Origin: Prado023 sp963697345
GTDB lineage: Bacteria > Actinomycetota > Actinomycetes > S36-B12 > CAIYMF01
Direction: 5' to 3'
NCBI GenBank assembly: GCA_963697345.1
Contig: CAVONS010000002.1
Span: 88,708-152,707, forward strand
Length of the DNA stretch: 64,000 nucleotides
Both the position numbers and the translations under genes were made by a program. Each line of letters begins with the position of its first letter. Within the stretch, counting starts at the first letter, position 1. This document shows positions 17,063 to 26,900 of the stretch, piece by piece. The notes under the pieces were generated by a model. The model ran no database searches. It saw only the letters and a program-made list of their open reading frames with translations, and was not told the DNA's origin.

Positions 17063-17110
17063 GTGACTGGACCAGGGTCACGCGGTGCCCCGGGGCCGTC
17101 ACGGGAATGT

Positions 17111-17620
17111 TCAGCTCGCACCGGTCACGAAGCTGGCGAGGTACAGGACCAGCGTGGCGACGACCAGGATCGCAGCCACCACGAGCCCGACGATTCCGAA
17201 GCCTCGAGCGGCCCCGGTCTGCGGCTCCGCGTCCTTGGTGAGGCCGGCCATCCAGGCCGCTGCCGCACCGAAGATCGCCGGTGCGCCACTCCAGAAGAAC
17301 GGCAGGGTGAGCAGCGCGAGGGAACCCAGGACGATGGCAGCGACCCGTGCCCTGCCCGGATCGCGGCGCATCGGCAGGGCGATGGCCAGGGTGATGAGCA
17401 GCGCGATCCCGCCGAAGAGGGCGATGCTCTTGAGGCTGTCGACGGGGCCCTCCGCCCGGTACGGATCGCCGTCGGAGAAGCCGAAGGCGAAGTCGGCAGT
17501 CTGGAATGCGAGGCCAGCACCGGTGGTGAGCAGGAAGACGGTTGCCAGCAGGGCAGGTCCCGAGATGCCCCGGCGCCCTGCGACAGCGGTTGATGCGTTC
17601 GACGTTGTTGATGCGGTCAT
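17111..17620 (-). CDS. Hypothetical four-helix membrane protein
   Basis: A 169-residue integral membrane protein with four hydrophobic segments: ALLATVFLLTTGAGLAF, SIALFGGIALLITLAIALP, VAAIVLGSLALLTLPFFW and FGIVGLVVAAILVVATLVL. No domain is recognised. GGAGG lies upstream of the ATG at 17620, fixing the start. It is divergent from a two-component system across a 186-bp gap with three phased GATCCCG heptamers, so it may be the target or a co-regulated partner of that system. It ends at a strong hairpin terminator. Confidence 0.75.
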   Translation of the reverse strand: MTASTTSNASTAVAGRRGISGPALLATVFLLTTGAGLAFQTADFAFGFSDGDPYRAEGPVDSLKSIALFGGIALLITLAIALPMRRDPGRARVAAIVLGSLALLTLPFFWSGAPAIFGAAAAWMAGLTKDAEPQTGAARGFGIVGLVVAAILVVATLVLYLASFVTGAS

Positions 17621-17716
17621 GAGTGAAGTCCTCCACTTCCGGCCCCAGCGGATCCGGGGTGTGACGTCAGGTTGGCACCGGCGAAGTCCCGGGGACCAGA
17701 GCCGGGCGTCCCGCGC

Positions 17717-17743
17717 GATCCCGTCTGATCCCGGATGATCCCG
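17717..17743. promoter_or_regulatory. Three GATCCCG direct repeats at 10-bp period
   Basis: GATCCCG occurs at 17717, 17727 and 17737, exactly one helical turn apart, in the promoter gap between the membrane protein gene and the histidine kinase operon. Such phasing is typical of a regulator binding as an oligomer to one DNA face. The NarL-type response regulator encoded next door is the natural candidate. Confidence 0.5.
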
Positions 17744-17806
17744 CACTTGTCCCAAGCCTTGGCCGAGGCATACCGGACTGCCGTGCCCATGGTCCATCAT
17801 GGGGCG

Positions 17807-19507
17807 ATGACCGCCCTTGCCCCCGTGCGCTCGGGGGTGCCGCGCGAGGTTGTCCTGGCCGCGGCGGCCACCACGATCGGGGTGCTGCCTGTCCTCGCGG
17901 GGTTCGGCCAGGACCTGCCGACGGGCGCCCTGTTCTGCGCGGGCTGGCCGGCGATGGGCCTGGCTGCCGCCGTCCTGCTCGACCGTGACCCCAGCGATCG
18001 GATCGGTCGCACGATGGTGGTCCTCGCGCTGATCCCCGGCGCCCTCCTGCTGGCAGCATTCCTCGCTGGCGACGGCCAGGGGACGTGGGATCTGCTGGCA
18101 CTTGTGGGTGAGCGCAGCGCTGTCCTGCTGGTCCTGGGGACGCTTGTCGCTCTCGGGTGGGCAATCGGGGTTCCGGCTGATCGGATGTCCCGACGACGGT
18201 TGACCTGGTTCCTGCTGTGGTCCTGCGTACTGATGGCCTGCGTCACGGCCCTGTCGCTGCTGGCATCGGCTCGCACGTTGGCCCTGGCGACGACCCTCGG
18301 GCTCTGGGCCGTTGCCGCCCTGGTGCTCCGGCTGGCCACCACGAGTGAGTTCCGGCCCGTCGACGAACCGTTGGTGGATGCCGCCGTGCCCCTGGCTGCC
18401 CTCCTCGTCGGCGCCGCTGTGGGGTTCGTCGTGGGAACGGTGGGGTCGCGGGCCGACATCCCCTTCCCCGAGATGTCGGCAGCGTTCGCTGCGGTGATCG
18501 CGGCAGCCCTCGCCTGGCCGGCCGCGCTCTGGTTGCGGCGCACCTTCCTGGCGCGCAGGTACGGCAGCGGCGCCCTCACCCCCGCCGATATGGCGACCCT
18601 GACTGCGGATCTGGGCCCCCAGGCTGACCCCAGGGACCTCTTGGGCAAGGCCGCCGCCATGATCAAGGCTGCCACCGGCCACTCGGGGGTGCAGTTGGTG
18701 ATCGGGGCCGAGCCCATGGAGCCGCCCGAGGGCTGGATCGCCTACGGGCTCGATGTCGGCCCGGAGCGGGTAGGCGTCCTGCTGATCCAGCCCAGCAACC
18801 CTGAGGGGCCCGAGCCCCACCAGGACAAGGTCGTGCGCCAGATGCTGCCGACTGTTGCCCTGATGACCCGTGCGGTGGACCTGGCGGTCAAGGCCGAACT
18901 TGCGCGGCGGGATGTCACGCGCCAGCGGGATCAGGAGAGGTCGCGCATCCTCGGAGACCTGCACGACGGCGTCGGCCCGCAACTGGCGGGGCTGAGCATG
19001 GCGGTGCAGGCCGAGTTGCGCACGAGCCCGACTCCGTTGCTGGCATCCCTGGCCTCTGAGTTGGCCAGTGCGCGCGGCGACCTGCGCCGCATCGTCTCAG
19101 GCCTCACCCCCTCGGCGCTGCAGGACACCGACCTGGAGGTGGCGCTGGCCCGGCTCGTGAAGTCCTTCGATGGCGCGGACTGCCAGGTGGTGCTCGAGAC
19201 CCACCTGAGCCCGGGGCACCCTCCGGAGGTTGCAGTCGCCGTCTACCGGTCGGTCGCCGAGGGGATCGCCAACGCGCTGCGCCACGGCCGCGCGGAGCAC
19301 GTCACCGTCCGGGTCGCTGCGTCCGAGGATGGCGCCATCCACGTCGACGTCCACGATGACGGCGCCGGCGGGATGATCGTCCCGGGCGTTGGCCTGACGT
19401 CCCTGCAGCGGCGGGCCGAGAACCTCGGTGGACGGTTGTCGATCAGCTCGAACCAGCCCACCGGCGTCCACCTGCATCTCGAGCTGCCGACGGAGGCCGT
19501 CGCATGA
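17807..19507 (+). CDS. Sensor histidine kinase, NarL/DesK-type
   Basis: A 566-residue membrane sensor. The N-terminal half has about eight hydrophobic segments (residues 15-250) with no large extracytoplasmic domain. A linker of about 120 residues follows, then the HisKA_3 dimerisation motif LGDLHDGVGPQLAG (phosphoacceptor His about residue 385) and an HATPase_c domain (IANALRHG, DDGAGGMIVPGVGLTSLQRRAENLGG). The start is taken at ATG 17807; an earlier in-frame ATG would run into the repeat-bearing promoter. It overlaps the response regulator gene by 4 bp (ATGA). The signal is unknown; multi-helix input domains often sense the membrane or hydrophobic compounds. Confidence 0.92.
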   Translation: MTALAPVRSGVPREVVLAAAATTIGVLPVLAGFGQDLPTGALFCAGWPAMGLAAAVLLDRDPSDRIGRTMVVLALIPGALLLAAFLAGDGQGTWDLLALVGERSAVLLVLGTLVALGWAIGVPADRMSRRRLTWFLLWSCVLMACVTALSLLASARTLALATTLGLWAVAALVLRLATTSEFRPVDEPLVDAAVPLAALLVGAAVGFVVGTVGSRADIPFPEMSAAFAAVIAAALAWPAALWLRRTFLARRYGSGALTPADMATLTADLGPQADPRDLLGKAAAMIKAATGHSGVQLVIGAEPMEPPEGWIAYGLDVGPERVGVLLIQPSNPEGPEPHQDKVVRQMLPTVALMTRAVDLAVKAELARRDVTRQRDQERSRILGDLHDGVGPQLAGLSMAVQAELRTSPTPLLASLASELASARGDLRRIVSGLTPSALQDTDLEVALARLVKSFDGADCQVVLETHLSPGHPPEVAVAVYRSVAEGIANALRHGRAEHVTVRVAASEDGAIHVDVHDDGAGGMIVPGVGLTSLQRRAENLGGRLSISSNQPTGVHLHLELPTEAVA

Positions 19508-20163
19508 TCAGGGTGCTGCTCGTCGACGACCACCCCATCGTCCTGTCGGGGCTGTCCGCGCTGGTGCAGTCCGATGACGGTCTGTCGCTGATCGCCACGG
19601 CGGGCACGGTGGAGCAGGCCCTGGCGGTGACTGCGCAGCCGGACGTCGCCGTGGTGGATCTCGAACTCCCCGACGGGGACGGCATCGACCTGGGCGCCGC
19701 TCTCAAGGGGCGGTGGCCGGAACTGCGTGTCGTCGTGCTGACCATGCACGCCGACGATCAGGCCGTGATGCGAAGCCTGGGATCCGGCCTGGACGGCTAC
19801 CTGCTGAAGGACTCCGATCCCGACGACGTGCTCCGAGCCATCCACTCCGCCGCCCGCGGGTCGTTGGTGCTGGGCAGGGGCGCAGCCGGCGCCGTGGTGG
19901 CAGCCGCGGCGACAGCCCCCCGGACCGACGCGCTGGGCGCCCTGGATGCACGTGAGCTGGAGATCCTGGACCTGATGGCCCAGGGGATGTCCACCGGACA
20001 CATCGCCGCGCGGCTGTACCTGGCTCCCAAGACCATCCGGAATCGGGTGTCCGAGATCGTGGGGAAGCTCGGGGCGGCCAACCGCGACCAGGCGATCGCC
20101 CTCGCACGCGCCGCCGGCCTTGGCAGGGGCGCAGGAGCGGGCACCACACCCGACCCTCGGTAG
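19504..20163 (+). CDS. NarL/FixJ-family response regulator
   Basis: A 219-residue transcription factor. The receiver domain has VDDHP, the phosphoacceptor Asp in VAVVDLELPDGDG (about residue 53), the Thr of VVLTMHADD and the Lys of GYLLKDSDPDD. A LuxR-type helix-turn-helix occupies the C-terminus (LDARELEILDLMAQGMSTG, then APKTIRNRVSEIVGKLG). It is translated coupled to the upstream kinase. The phased GATCCCG repeats upstream of the operon are a plausible binding site, which would imply autoregulation and control of the divergent membrane protein. Confidence 0.93.
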   Translation: MIRVLLVDDHPIVLSGLSALVQSDDGLSLIATAGTVEQALAVTAQPDVAVVDLELPDGDGIDLGAALKGRWPELRVVVLTMHADDQAVMRSLGSGLDGYLLKDSDPDDVLRAIHSAARGSLVLGRGAAGAVVAAAATAPRTDALGALDARELEILDLMAQGMSTGHIAARLYLAPKTIRNRVSEIVGKLGAANRDQAIALARAAGLGRGAGAGTTPDPR

Positions 20164-20306
20164 GCGTGGCGATCGCGGTCGATCTCGTCGTGGAGTCTGG
20201 GCTTCAATCAGCCGAAGGAGATGAAGTCGACCGCGCGGCCGAGGACCTGCTCGAACAGCTCACGTACGGCGAGCCGACCGCCGGCAGTCCACGACGTCGG
20301 CCGGCA

Positions 20307-21449
20307 TCACAGGCCCATGGTGCGCCCGATCAGGTCCTTCATGATCTCGTTCGTCCCGCCCCCGATCGGGGTCCATCGCATGTCCATCCATGCCTGAGCG
20401 ATCGGGTACTCGGTCAGGTACCCGTATCCGCCATGGAGCTGGAGACACGCGTCGATGACGCGCTGCTGGAGATCGGTGGCCCACCACTTGGCCATCGCGA
20501 CCTCGGCCGAGCTGAGCGAACGCGCTGTCCAGTCGGCAATGCACCGGTCGACGAACACCTGACCGATCGTCACCTCGGTCTGCATCTCGGCCAACCGGAA
20601 GCGTGAGTTCTGGAGCGACCCGATCGGCTTGCCGAAGGCCTGACGATCCTTGCAGTACGCCAAGGTCCAGTCCAGCGCGGCACGCGCAGCAGCGATCGCG
20701 TTGACGGCGATGATCATGCGCTCCTGATCGAGCTCCCGGCCCATGAGGTACAGGCCCTGGCCGGGCTGACCGATCAGGTTGGCCTTCGGCACCCTCACGT
20801 CGTCCAGGAACACCTCGACGGTGTCCTGGGCATGCCAGCCGATCTTCTTCAGTGGCTTGCTGATGGTGACGCCGTCGGTCGGGACCTCGATCGCGAGAAG
20901 GCTCACCCCCCACTGCTTCAGCTCGGGGTTGGTGACGCAGGACACGATGAGGAGGTCGGCGAGCGCGCCGTTCGAGACGAAGGCCTTGTGGCCGTTGACG
21001 ACGTAGGCATCGCCGTCGTCGATGGCCGTGGTGCGCAGCGAGCCGAGGTCACTGCCCGACGTGGACTCGGTCATGCCCACGGCGAGGATGGTGTCCCCGG
21101 TCACCATTCCGGGCACCCAACGCCGCAGCTGGTCCGGGGTTCCGTAGTTGAGGATGTAGGGGGCGACGATCGTTCCGTGGACTCCGAATCCGGGGCCCGT
21201 GCAGTTCTGGCGGGTGAGCTCCTCACCGAGGATCGCGTCGTAGCGGAAGTCACTCACCCCAGCGCCCCCGAACTCCTCCGGGGCCGCCATGCACAGGTAC
21301 CCCAGCGCCCCCGCCCTCGTCCAGATCGCGCGGGGCACCACCCCATCGATGGCCCACTGCGAGTGGAACGGGGCGATCTCGCTGGCGACGAAGTCCCGGA
21401 CCGAGGAGCGGAACAGATCATGGTCCTTGTCGAAGATCGTGCGTTCCAT
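20307..21449 (-). CDS. Acyl-CoA dehydrogenase, last gene of the NRPS operon
   Basis: A 380-residue FAD-dependent dehydrogenase of the acyl-CoA dehydrogenase superfamily with all three domains: N-terminal helices (MERTIFDKDHDLFRSSVRDF), the FAD beta-barrel (VGMTESTSGSDLGSLRT) and the C-terminal helices with the expected catalytic Glu in IGGGTNEIM. It begins 2 bases after the NRPS3 stop with GAGG just upstream, so it is part of the same operon. In pyrrole-containing pathways a related flavoenzyme oxidises prolyl-S-PCP to pyrrolyl-S-PCP, and that job fits the prolyl ligase and carrier in this operon. However its sequence looks closer to ordinary fatty acyl-CoA dehydrogenases, so desaturation of an acyl chain is an equal alternative. 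Confidence 0.88.
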   Translation of the reverse strand: MERTIFDKDHDLFRSSVRDFVASEIAPFHSQWAIDGVVPRAIWTRAGALGYLCMAAPEEFGGAGVSDFRYDAILGEELTRQNCTGPGFGVHGTIVAPYILNYGTPDQLRRWVPGMVTGDTILAVGMTESTSGSDLGSLRTTAIDDGDAYVVNGHKAFVSNGALADLLIVSCVTNPELKQWGVSLLAIEVPTDGVTISKPLKKIGWHAQDTVEVFLDDVRVPKANLIGQPGQGLYLMGRELDQERMIIAVNAIAAARAALDWTLAYCKDRQAFGKPIGSLQNSRFRLAEMQTEVTIGQVFVDRCIADWTARSLSSAEVAMAKWWATDLQQRVIDACLQLHGGYGYLTEYPIAQAWMDMRWTPIGGGTNEIMKDLIGRTMGL

Positions 21450-21451
21450 CC

Positions 21452-23905
21452 TCAGGCCTCGTCTCTGGTGGCGGTGTGGGCTCGGATGATCGCAGCCAGC
21501 GACTCCACGGCGGGCATCTCGAAGATGCCCTTGTGCTTGCCGTCGACCTCCGCCAACTCGAAGCTGGGCGTGTACTCGCCCCATCCCAGGTGCCAGTCAC
21601 GACCCTCGCCACCTTGGTCCCAGGACGACCGGATCAGGAGGATGGGCGCCGAGACGGGCTTCGGCTCGTACTTGCGGAAGGCGCGGCGGCACGCCTTGGC
21701 GATGGAGCTGTACACGGTCTTTCCGTTCCCGACCTCGCCCTCCCCGCCGAGGTCTCCGTCCCACGCGACCCCGACCCGGCGGCTCTTCGTCATCCGGGCC
21801 TGAGCGGTGCGCAGCGCGCCCATGGCCCCGCGCCTGCGGTAGACGGTCACGGCACGCGCGACCGTGGACTTCGCCTGCGTCGCGTCGAGGGGCAGTCCCC
21901 CGTCGATCACGGCGACGAGGCCCACCTCCTCGCCGGCCGCCTCGAGCAGGCCGGCCATCTCGAGGGCGACGACGCCGCCGAAACAGAACCCGACGAGCTG
22001 ATAGGGACCCGACGGCTGCACCTCGCGCAGCTCGCTGACGTACCGCTTTGCCATCGCGGGGACTGATCTGAGGGGCTTCGTGACGCCGTCGAGACCGACC
22101 GGTTCGAGGACATACATCGGTTGATCCGGACCGAGCCGTTCCCACAGGTTGTGGTAGAACAACACTCCGCCGCGCCCGCCGTGGATGCCGACGAGCGGAA
22201 CCCGGGTGCCCTCGGTGTGGATGGCGATGAGGCAATGGCGCTCGCCATCCACGACGCTGGGACCGTCCAGCACGCGTCCGAGGGCCTCGATGGTCGGGTG
22301 TTCCAGCAGGGTGTTGAGCGGCAGGTGGGTTCCCAACCTGTCGGAGATGGTGCCGAAGAGGCTGACCGCGGCCAGGGAGGAACCACCGATGGCGAACCAG
22401 TCGTCAGTGACGCCGATGTCGGGTCGGTCGAGCAGCGAGGCCCAGATCTCGGTCAGGACCTGTTCGGTCTGGGTTCGCGGTGCGACAGCATCGGTGCGGT
22501 CGTGGGTGGTCCGGGTGACCAGGGCGCCCACGCGGTCGCCTGCTTCATGGCGAAGCTCGGCGACGGTTCGCTCGGGATCCTGGGTCACGGCCTCGAGGGT
22601 GACGACGAACTGGTCCATGATCGCCCGGGCGCCACGGGCAGACACGCGCCGGGCGTCATACCGGAGGTGGATGGACCACGGGTCACCCAGGCCGACGGCG
22701 ATCGTGACCGGTGACGCGGTCGTGAGCCCGCTCTGGAAGCCCGACAGGCTGAGGTCGGTGCCCTGTGGGTCGGCGAGGGGGAAGTTCTCGACGACCAGGA
22801 AGGTCTCGAAGAGCCGGCGATGACCGGGCACGGAGCACCATCGTGCGATGTCGTCGAGAGTCGCGTGCTCGTGTGACTGCATCTCGAACTGCTGATCCCG
22901 GATTCCCTGCAGCCACTCGGCCACTGGCAACTCGGGTTGAACCTCGATGCGCACCGGCACTGCGTTCGACAAGTACCCGACAAGGCGCTCCAGCCCGTCG
23001 ACGGGCGCCGTGCGACCCGAGACCGTGGTGCCGAAGACCGGCGCGCTCTCGCCCGTCAGCATGGATGCCACCAGCGACCACGCGGCCAGCAGGACCGTGT
23101 TGGCAGTGACATGGGTGGCCGTGGCCAACTCCCGCAGCCGATCGGTCAGGGCATCCGAGAGGTCCACGGCCTGGGATGTGTACTCCGGCGCCGAGTGGGG
23201 TGCTCCCACGTCGATCGCCAGGGGCTGGGCTCCCTCGAAGCCGTCCAGCCGAGCGCGCCAGTAGTCCTCGGTCGCCGCGTCGTGGCGACTCGTGACCCAT
23301 TGGACGTAGGAGCGCAGGGCGTCCTGGCGTTCCGGGCGCGCAGGCGGCTCGGATCCTGCCCCGAGCTGGTGGTAGGCCTGCATCAGGTCCTCGAGGACGA
23401 TGGCCGAGGACCACCCGTCGATGAGGATGTGGTGGCAGGTCCAGACGACCTCGGCCCGCGTGTCGGTCATCCGGACCACGGACACACGCATGGCCGGAGC
23501 GACAGAGAAGTCCAGACCTCGCTGCCGATCCTCGTCCAGGAGCGACTCCAGAGCCGTGGCCTGATCCTGCGGGTCGAGCGAGCGCCAGTCCCGGACATCC
23601 ACGGGCACGGCCACCGTGCGACGGACCACGGCCAGGGGGGGCCGGCCGTCCCGCTCGTGGATCGAAGCCCGCAACGCCGGATGCTGCGCGACCACGCGCC
23701 CCCAGGCCTGAGTGAAGCGGGCCTCGTCCAGCGTGCCGGTCAGCGTGAAGCGCACCTGGAGGAAGCCCGGATCCTCATCGCCCGGCAGCCCGGCGAACAG
23801 CACGAGCACATGCTGGTTCGCCAGCAGGGGGAGCACGTCCTCGACGTTCCTGCGGGCATCCGATGAGCCCGCGTCGGCGGGAGCGCCGCTCAGGTCGCTG
23901 GTCAT
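21452..23905 (-). CDS. NRPS3: C-PCP-TE termination module without A domain
   Basis: An 817-residue nonribosomal peptide synthetase module. Residues 25-450 form a condensation domain with the active site CHHILIDGWS. A carrier domain follows with Ser about residue 508 (FAIGGSSLAAV), and a type I thioesterase occupies residues 565-817. The TE nucleophile position is Cys (GFCFGGVVALEMA, about residue 640) rather than Ser. No adenylation domain is present, so the carrier must be loaded in trans or the module acts on the chain without adding a residue. Its ATG overlaps the NRPS2 stop by 4 bp. Cys-type TEs are known in beta-lactone and beta-lactam formation (ObiF, SulM) but also elsewhere, so cyclisation is only a possibility. 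Confidence 0.9.
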   Translation of the reverse strand: MTSDLSGAPADAGSSDARRNVEDVLPLLANQHVLVLFAGLPGDEDPGFLQVRFTLTGTLDEARFTQAWGRVVAQHPALRASIHERDGRPPLAVVRRTVAVPVDVRDWRSLDPQDQATALESLLDEDRQRGLDFSVAPAMRVSVVRMTDTRAEVVWTCHHILIDGWSSAIVLEDLMQAYHQLGAGSEPPARPERQDALRSYVQWVTSRHDAATEDYWRARLDGFEGAQPLAIDVGAPHSAPEYTSQAVDLSDALTDRLRELATATHVTANTVLLAAWSLVASMLTGESAPVFGTTVSGRTAPVDGLERLVGYLSNAVPVRIEVQPELPVAEWLQGIRDQQFEMQSHEHATLDDIARWCSVPGHRRLFETFLVVENFPLADPQGTDLSLSGFQSGLTTASPVTIAVGLGDPWSIHLRYDARRVSARGARAIMDQFVVTLEAVTQDPERTVAELRHEAGDRVGALVTRTTHDRTDAVAPRTQTEQVLTEIWASLLDRPDIGVTDDWFAIGGSSLAAVSLFGTISDRLGTHLPLNTLLEHPTIEALGRVLDGPSVVDGERHCLIAIHTEGTRVPLVGIHGGRGGVLFYHNLWERLGPDQPMYVLEPVGLDGVTKPLRSVPAMAKRYVSELREVQPSGPYQLVGFCFGGVVALEMAGLLEAAGEEVGLVAVIDGGLPLDATQAKSTVARAVTVYRRRGAMGALRTAQARMTKSRRVGVAWDGDLGGEGEVGNGKTVYSSIAKACRRAFRKYEPKPVSAPILLIRSSWDQGGEGRDWHLGWGEYTPSFELAEVDGKHKGIFEMPAVESLAAIIRAHTATRDEA

Positions 23906-26900
23906 GTCAGCCCATCCAGGAAGTCGTCGAGCTCATCCTGCCCGAGATCAGCCGCTGGGAAGTCCGACGGGGTGAAGCCCCCCGCATCGGCACCGAGGCT
24001 GTGGTCGATCAGGGACCGAAGCTCCGACATGTGGGCATCAGCCAGGCGCTGGATCTGCACATCACGCAGCGGATCAGCGTGATACCAGCGCACCGTCAGA
24101 CCTGCTTCGTCGATGAACGCAACAAGCTCGAGTTCATGCGTCATGCGGTTGTCCGGGTGACGGGACGAGGCATCAGGTGACGGCAACGGTACGAGCGGGC
24201 CACCGGCCTCGACGTCGCTGCGTCCGAGGTAGTTGAACAGCAACGAGGGCTCATGCAACGTCGTCAGCTCGGGACGACGTCTGACGTACCGTTGCACCGC
24301 GTAGTCCATCGCGTCCTTCGCGGCGGCCCTGAGCACCTCCTTGGTCCGCTTGAGATCCGAGACCCTGTCCGGCCCACGGTTCAGGGCGAGCGGGTACTGC
24401 ACGGTGAACCAGCCGACGGTCCTCGAGACATCCAGGCCCTCGGCCGGAACGCGGCCGTGCCCCTCGAGCATGAGGTGCAGCGTCCCGGCCTCGTCGGCCA
24501 GAACAGCGGCGAGTGCCGTGAGGATCAGCTCCTCCGGCCGGGTGCTGTAGGCGTCGTTCGCGTCCGTCAGGAGGTGGGTCGTCGTCTGCCTGTCGAGCTG
24601 GCCGATGACGCACCTCCGATCAGCCTCGAGCCCGGGCTCAGGTGTCTGCTGACCTGCAGGCAGCTGCGAGCACCACCTCGAGAGGCCAGCGTCCGTGCTC
24701 GCCCTGAGGTGGTGTTCAGTCCAGGCGGGGAAGGACGTCGTCCGGGAGGGCAGCGTGACGGAGGCGCCCGAGAGTGCCATTCCGTAGGCGGCGGTGAGGT
24801 CCTCGATCAGGATGGACCACGACACGGCGTCGACCACCAGGTGGTGGGCCACGATGCAGAGCACGGATCCTCGGTGTGACGTCGGATCGATGATCGCGCC
24901 GCGCACCACCGGTCCATGGCCGAGGTCCAGCTGGCCCTGGAGGCCGGCGACGATCGGGTCGAGGTCACCCGACGAGATGCGCTCCAAGTGGGTTCCCGCG
25001 TCCTCGGCGATCGACTGGTGCCAACTCCCGTCGCGACAGTCGAACCGCGCCCGAAGCATGTCGTGGTGGCCGAGGACTGCCGCGAAGGCCGCGCGAAGGG
25101 ACGGCTCGTCGAAGCCCTCCGGCAGGGCGAGGAGCATCGCCTGGTTCCACTGCTCAGGCACGGCCAGATCCTGGTCGAAGAACCACGTCTGGATCGGTGA
25201 CAGAGGCGCAGGACCGGTGACTGGGGAGTTGCCGGCGGGCGCGTGGGTGCTCTGGCGCGCGTTCGCAGCAATCTGCTCGATCGTCAGGTCTGTCGCGATC
25301 CTGCCGGGCTCGATGTGCAGGCCTGCCTGTCGGGCCCGGGAGACCATGCGAATGCTGACGATGGAGTCTCCGCCGAGGGCGAAGAAGTCGTCGTGGATCC
25401 CCACGGCTTCCACTCCCAGCAGATCCCGCCAGATCTCGGCAAGCAGCGCTTCCTCGGGGGTGCGCGGCGTGACGTGCCCGGCGTCCGGGGCTCCGCCCTC
25501 GATGCGGGGATCCGGCAGCGACGCGGTGTCCAGCTTGCCGTTCGGCAGCTGCGGGATCGCCTCGAGCGCCATGAGGACATCGGGCACCATGTACTCGGGC
25601 AGCGTTCGGCGAAGCGTCTCGGTGACCGCCCGCGAGTCGAAGGCTGGCCCGCTCGGCACGGCGTACGCCACGAGCTGCGCGCCTGCCCGTCCAGCCAGTG
25701 GTCGCGCCATCACCGCGGCCTGCTCACGTCAGGGTGCGCACGCAGTTCCGCCTCGATCGCGGCTGCCTCGATGCGATGACCGCGGATCTTCAACTGCTGA
25801 TCGGTCCTGCCCAGGAAGCTCAGGGTGCCCTCGGGCGAGAAGGCCGCCAGATCTCCGGTGCGGTAGATGCGCTGCGGTTGACCGCCGAGGCCGATCGTCA
25901 GGAATCGCTCGGCTGTGAGGTCCGGTCGCCCGAGGTACCCGAGCGCAACGCCGGCACCGCCGACGCACAGCTCACCGGCGAAGCCGAGCGGGACTCGATT
26001 GCCGTAGGCGTCGAGGAGGTGGATCTCGGCCCCGGCTATCGGCCGCCCGATCGGCAGTGGGCGGCCGGCATCGCTGGCGTGGGCTCGGTGGACCGTGCAC
26101 CAGACCGTGGCCTCCGTGGGGCCGTACTCATTGTGGAGCTCGGCGTGACCGACTCGCTCGAGGTGGGAGGCGAGCACTCCGGCTGGGCAGGCCTCGCCGG
26201 CGACGATCGCGACCCTGAGCGAGGCGAGCTCGCCGCGCCCCGCGTGGTCGGCGAGCACCTGGTAGAGCGTGGGAAGGCACAGGGTGTGGGTGACCTGCTC
26301 GTGCGCCGCCAGCGCGAGCAGGGCATCGACATCCTGCTCGAGGCCCGACTCGGGCAGGACGAGGGCGCCACCTGTCGTCAGCGTCCAGAAGATGCCGGCG
26401 ACGGAGCTGTCGAAGGCGTAGGAGGAGAGCAGCAGGAAGCGACCCACGGGCTGCCCGTAGTGCACCGAGCGTGCGTTCGTGGAGGCTGCCAGGGAGCGGT
26501 GCGACACCATCACCCCCTTGGGACGTCCCGTTGACCCGGACGTGTGGATCACGTAGGCGAGGCCGTCCAAGGGGACCGAGGGCAGTGCCACGGCCGGATC
26601 GTCGGCCTCCTCGCGATCGACGAGGACGAGATCCGCGCCGTCCCCCAGCGCCTCGGCCAGGGGGGAGTCGGTCACGATGGTGCCGATGCCGGCGCCCTCG
26701 ATCAGCCCCATCACGTGTGCGCGCGGATATGCCGGGTCGAGCGGGACGTAGGCCGCCCCGGCCTTGAGGATCCCGAGGATCGCGATGACGAGATCTGCGC
26801 CGCGATGCAGGTGCAGCCCGACGGGGGCGCCGCTCGTGGCACCTCGCCGGACCAGGCGCCTGGCCAGCCGGGAGGATGCCACGTCCAGGTCGGAGTACGT

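Noticed and set aside
17111..18982. A 623-codon minus-strand frame extending into the kinase gene
   Set aside because: Only the last 169 codons (from ATG 17620) encode a plausible membrane protein with a ribosome site; the rest is antisense to the histidine kinase.
20164..20306. Minus-strand fragment RELFEQVLGRAVDFISFG in the gap after the dehydrogenase
   Set aside because: It ends in a stop at 20208 and looks protein-like, but is too short to assign and has no start; possibly a remnant, not annotated.
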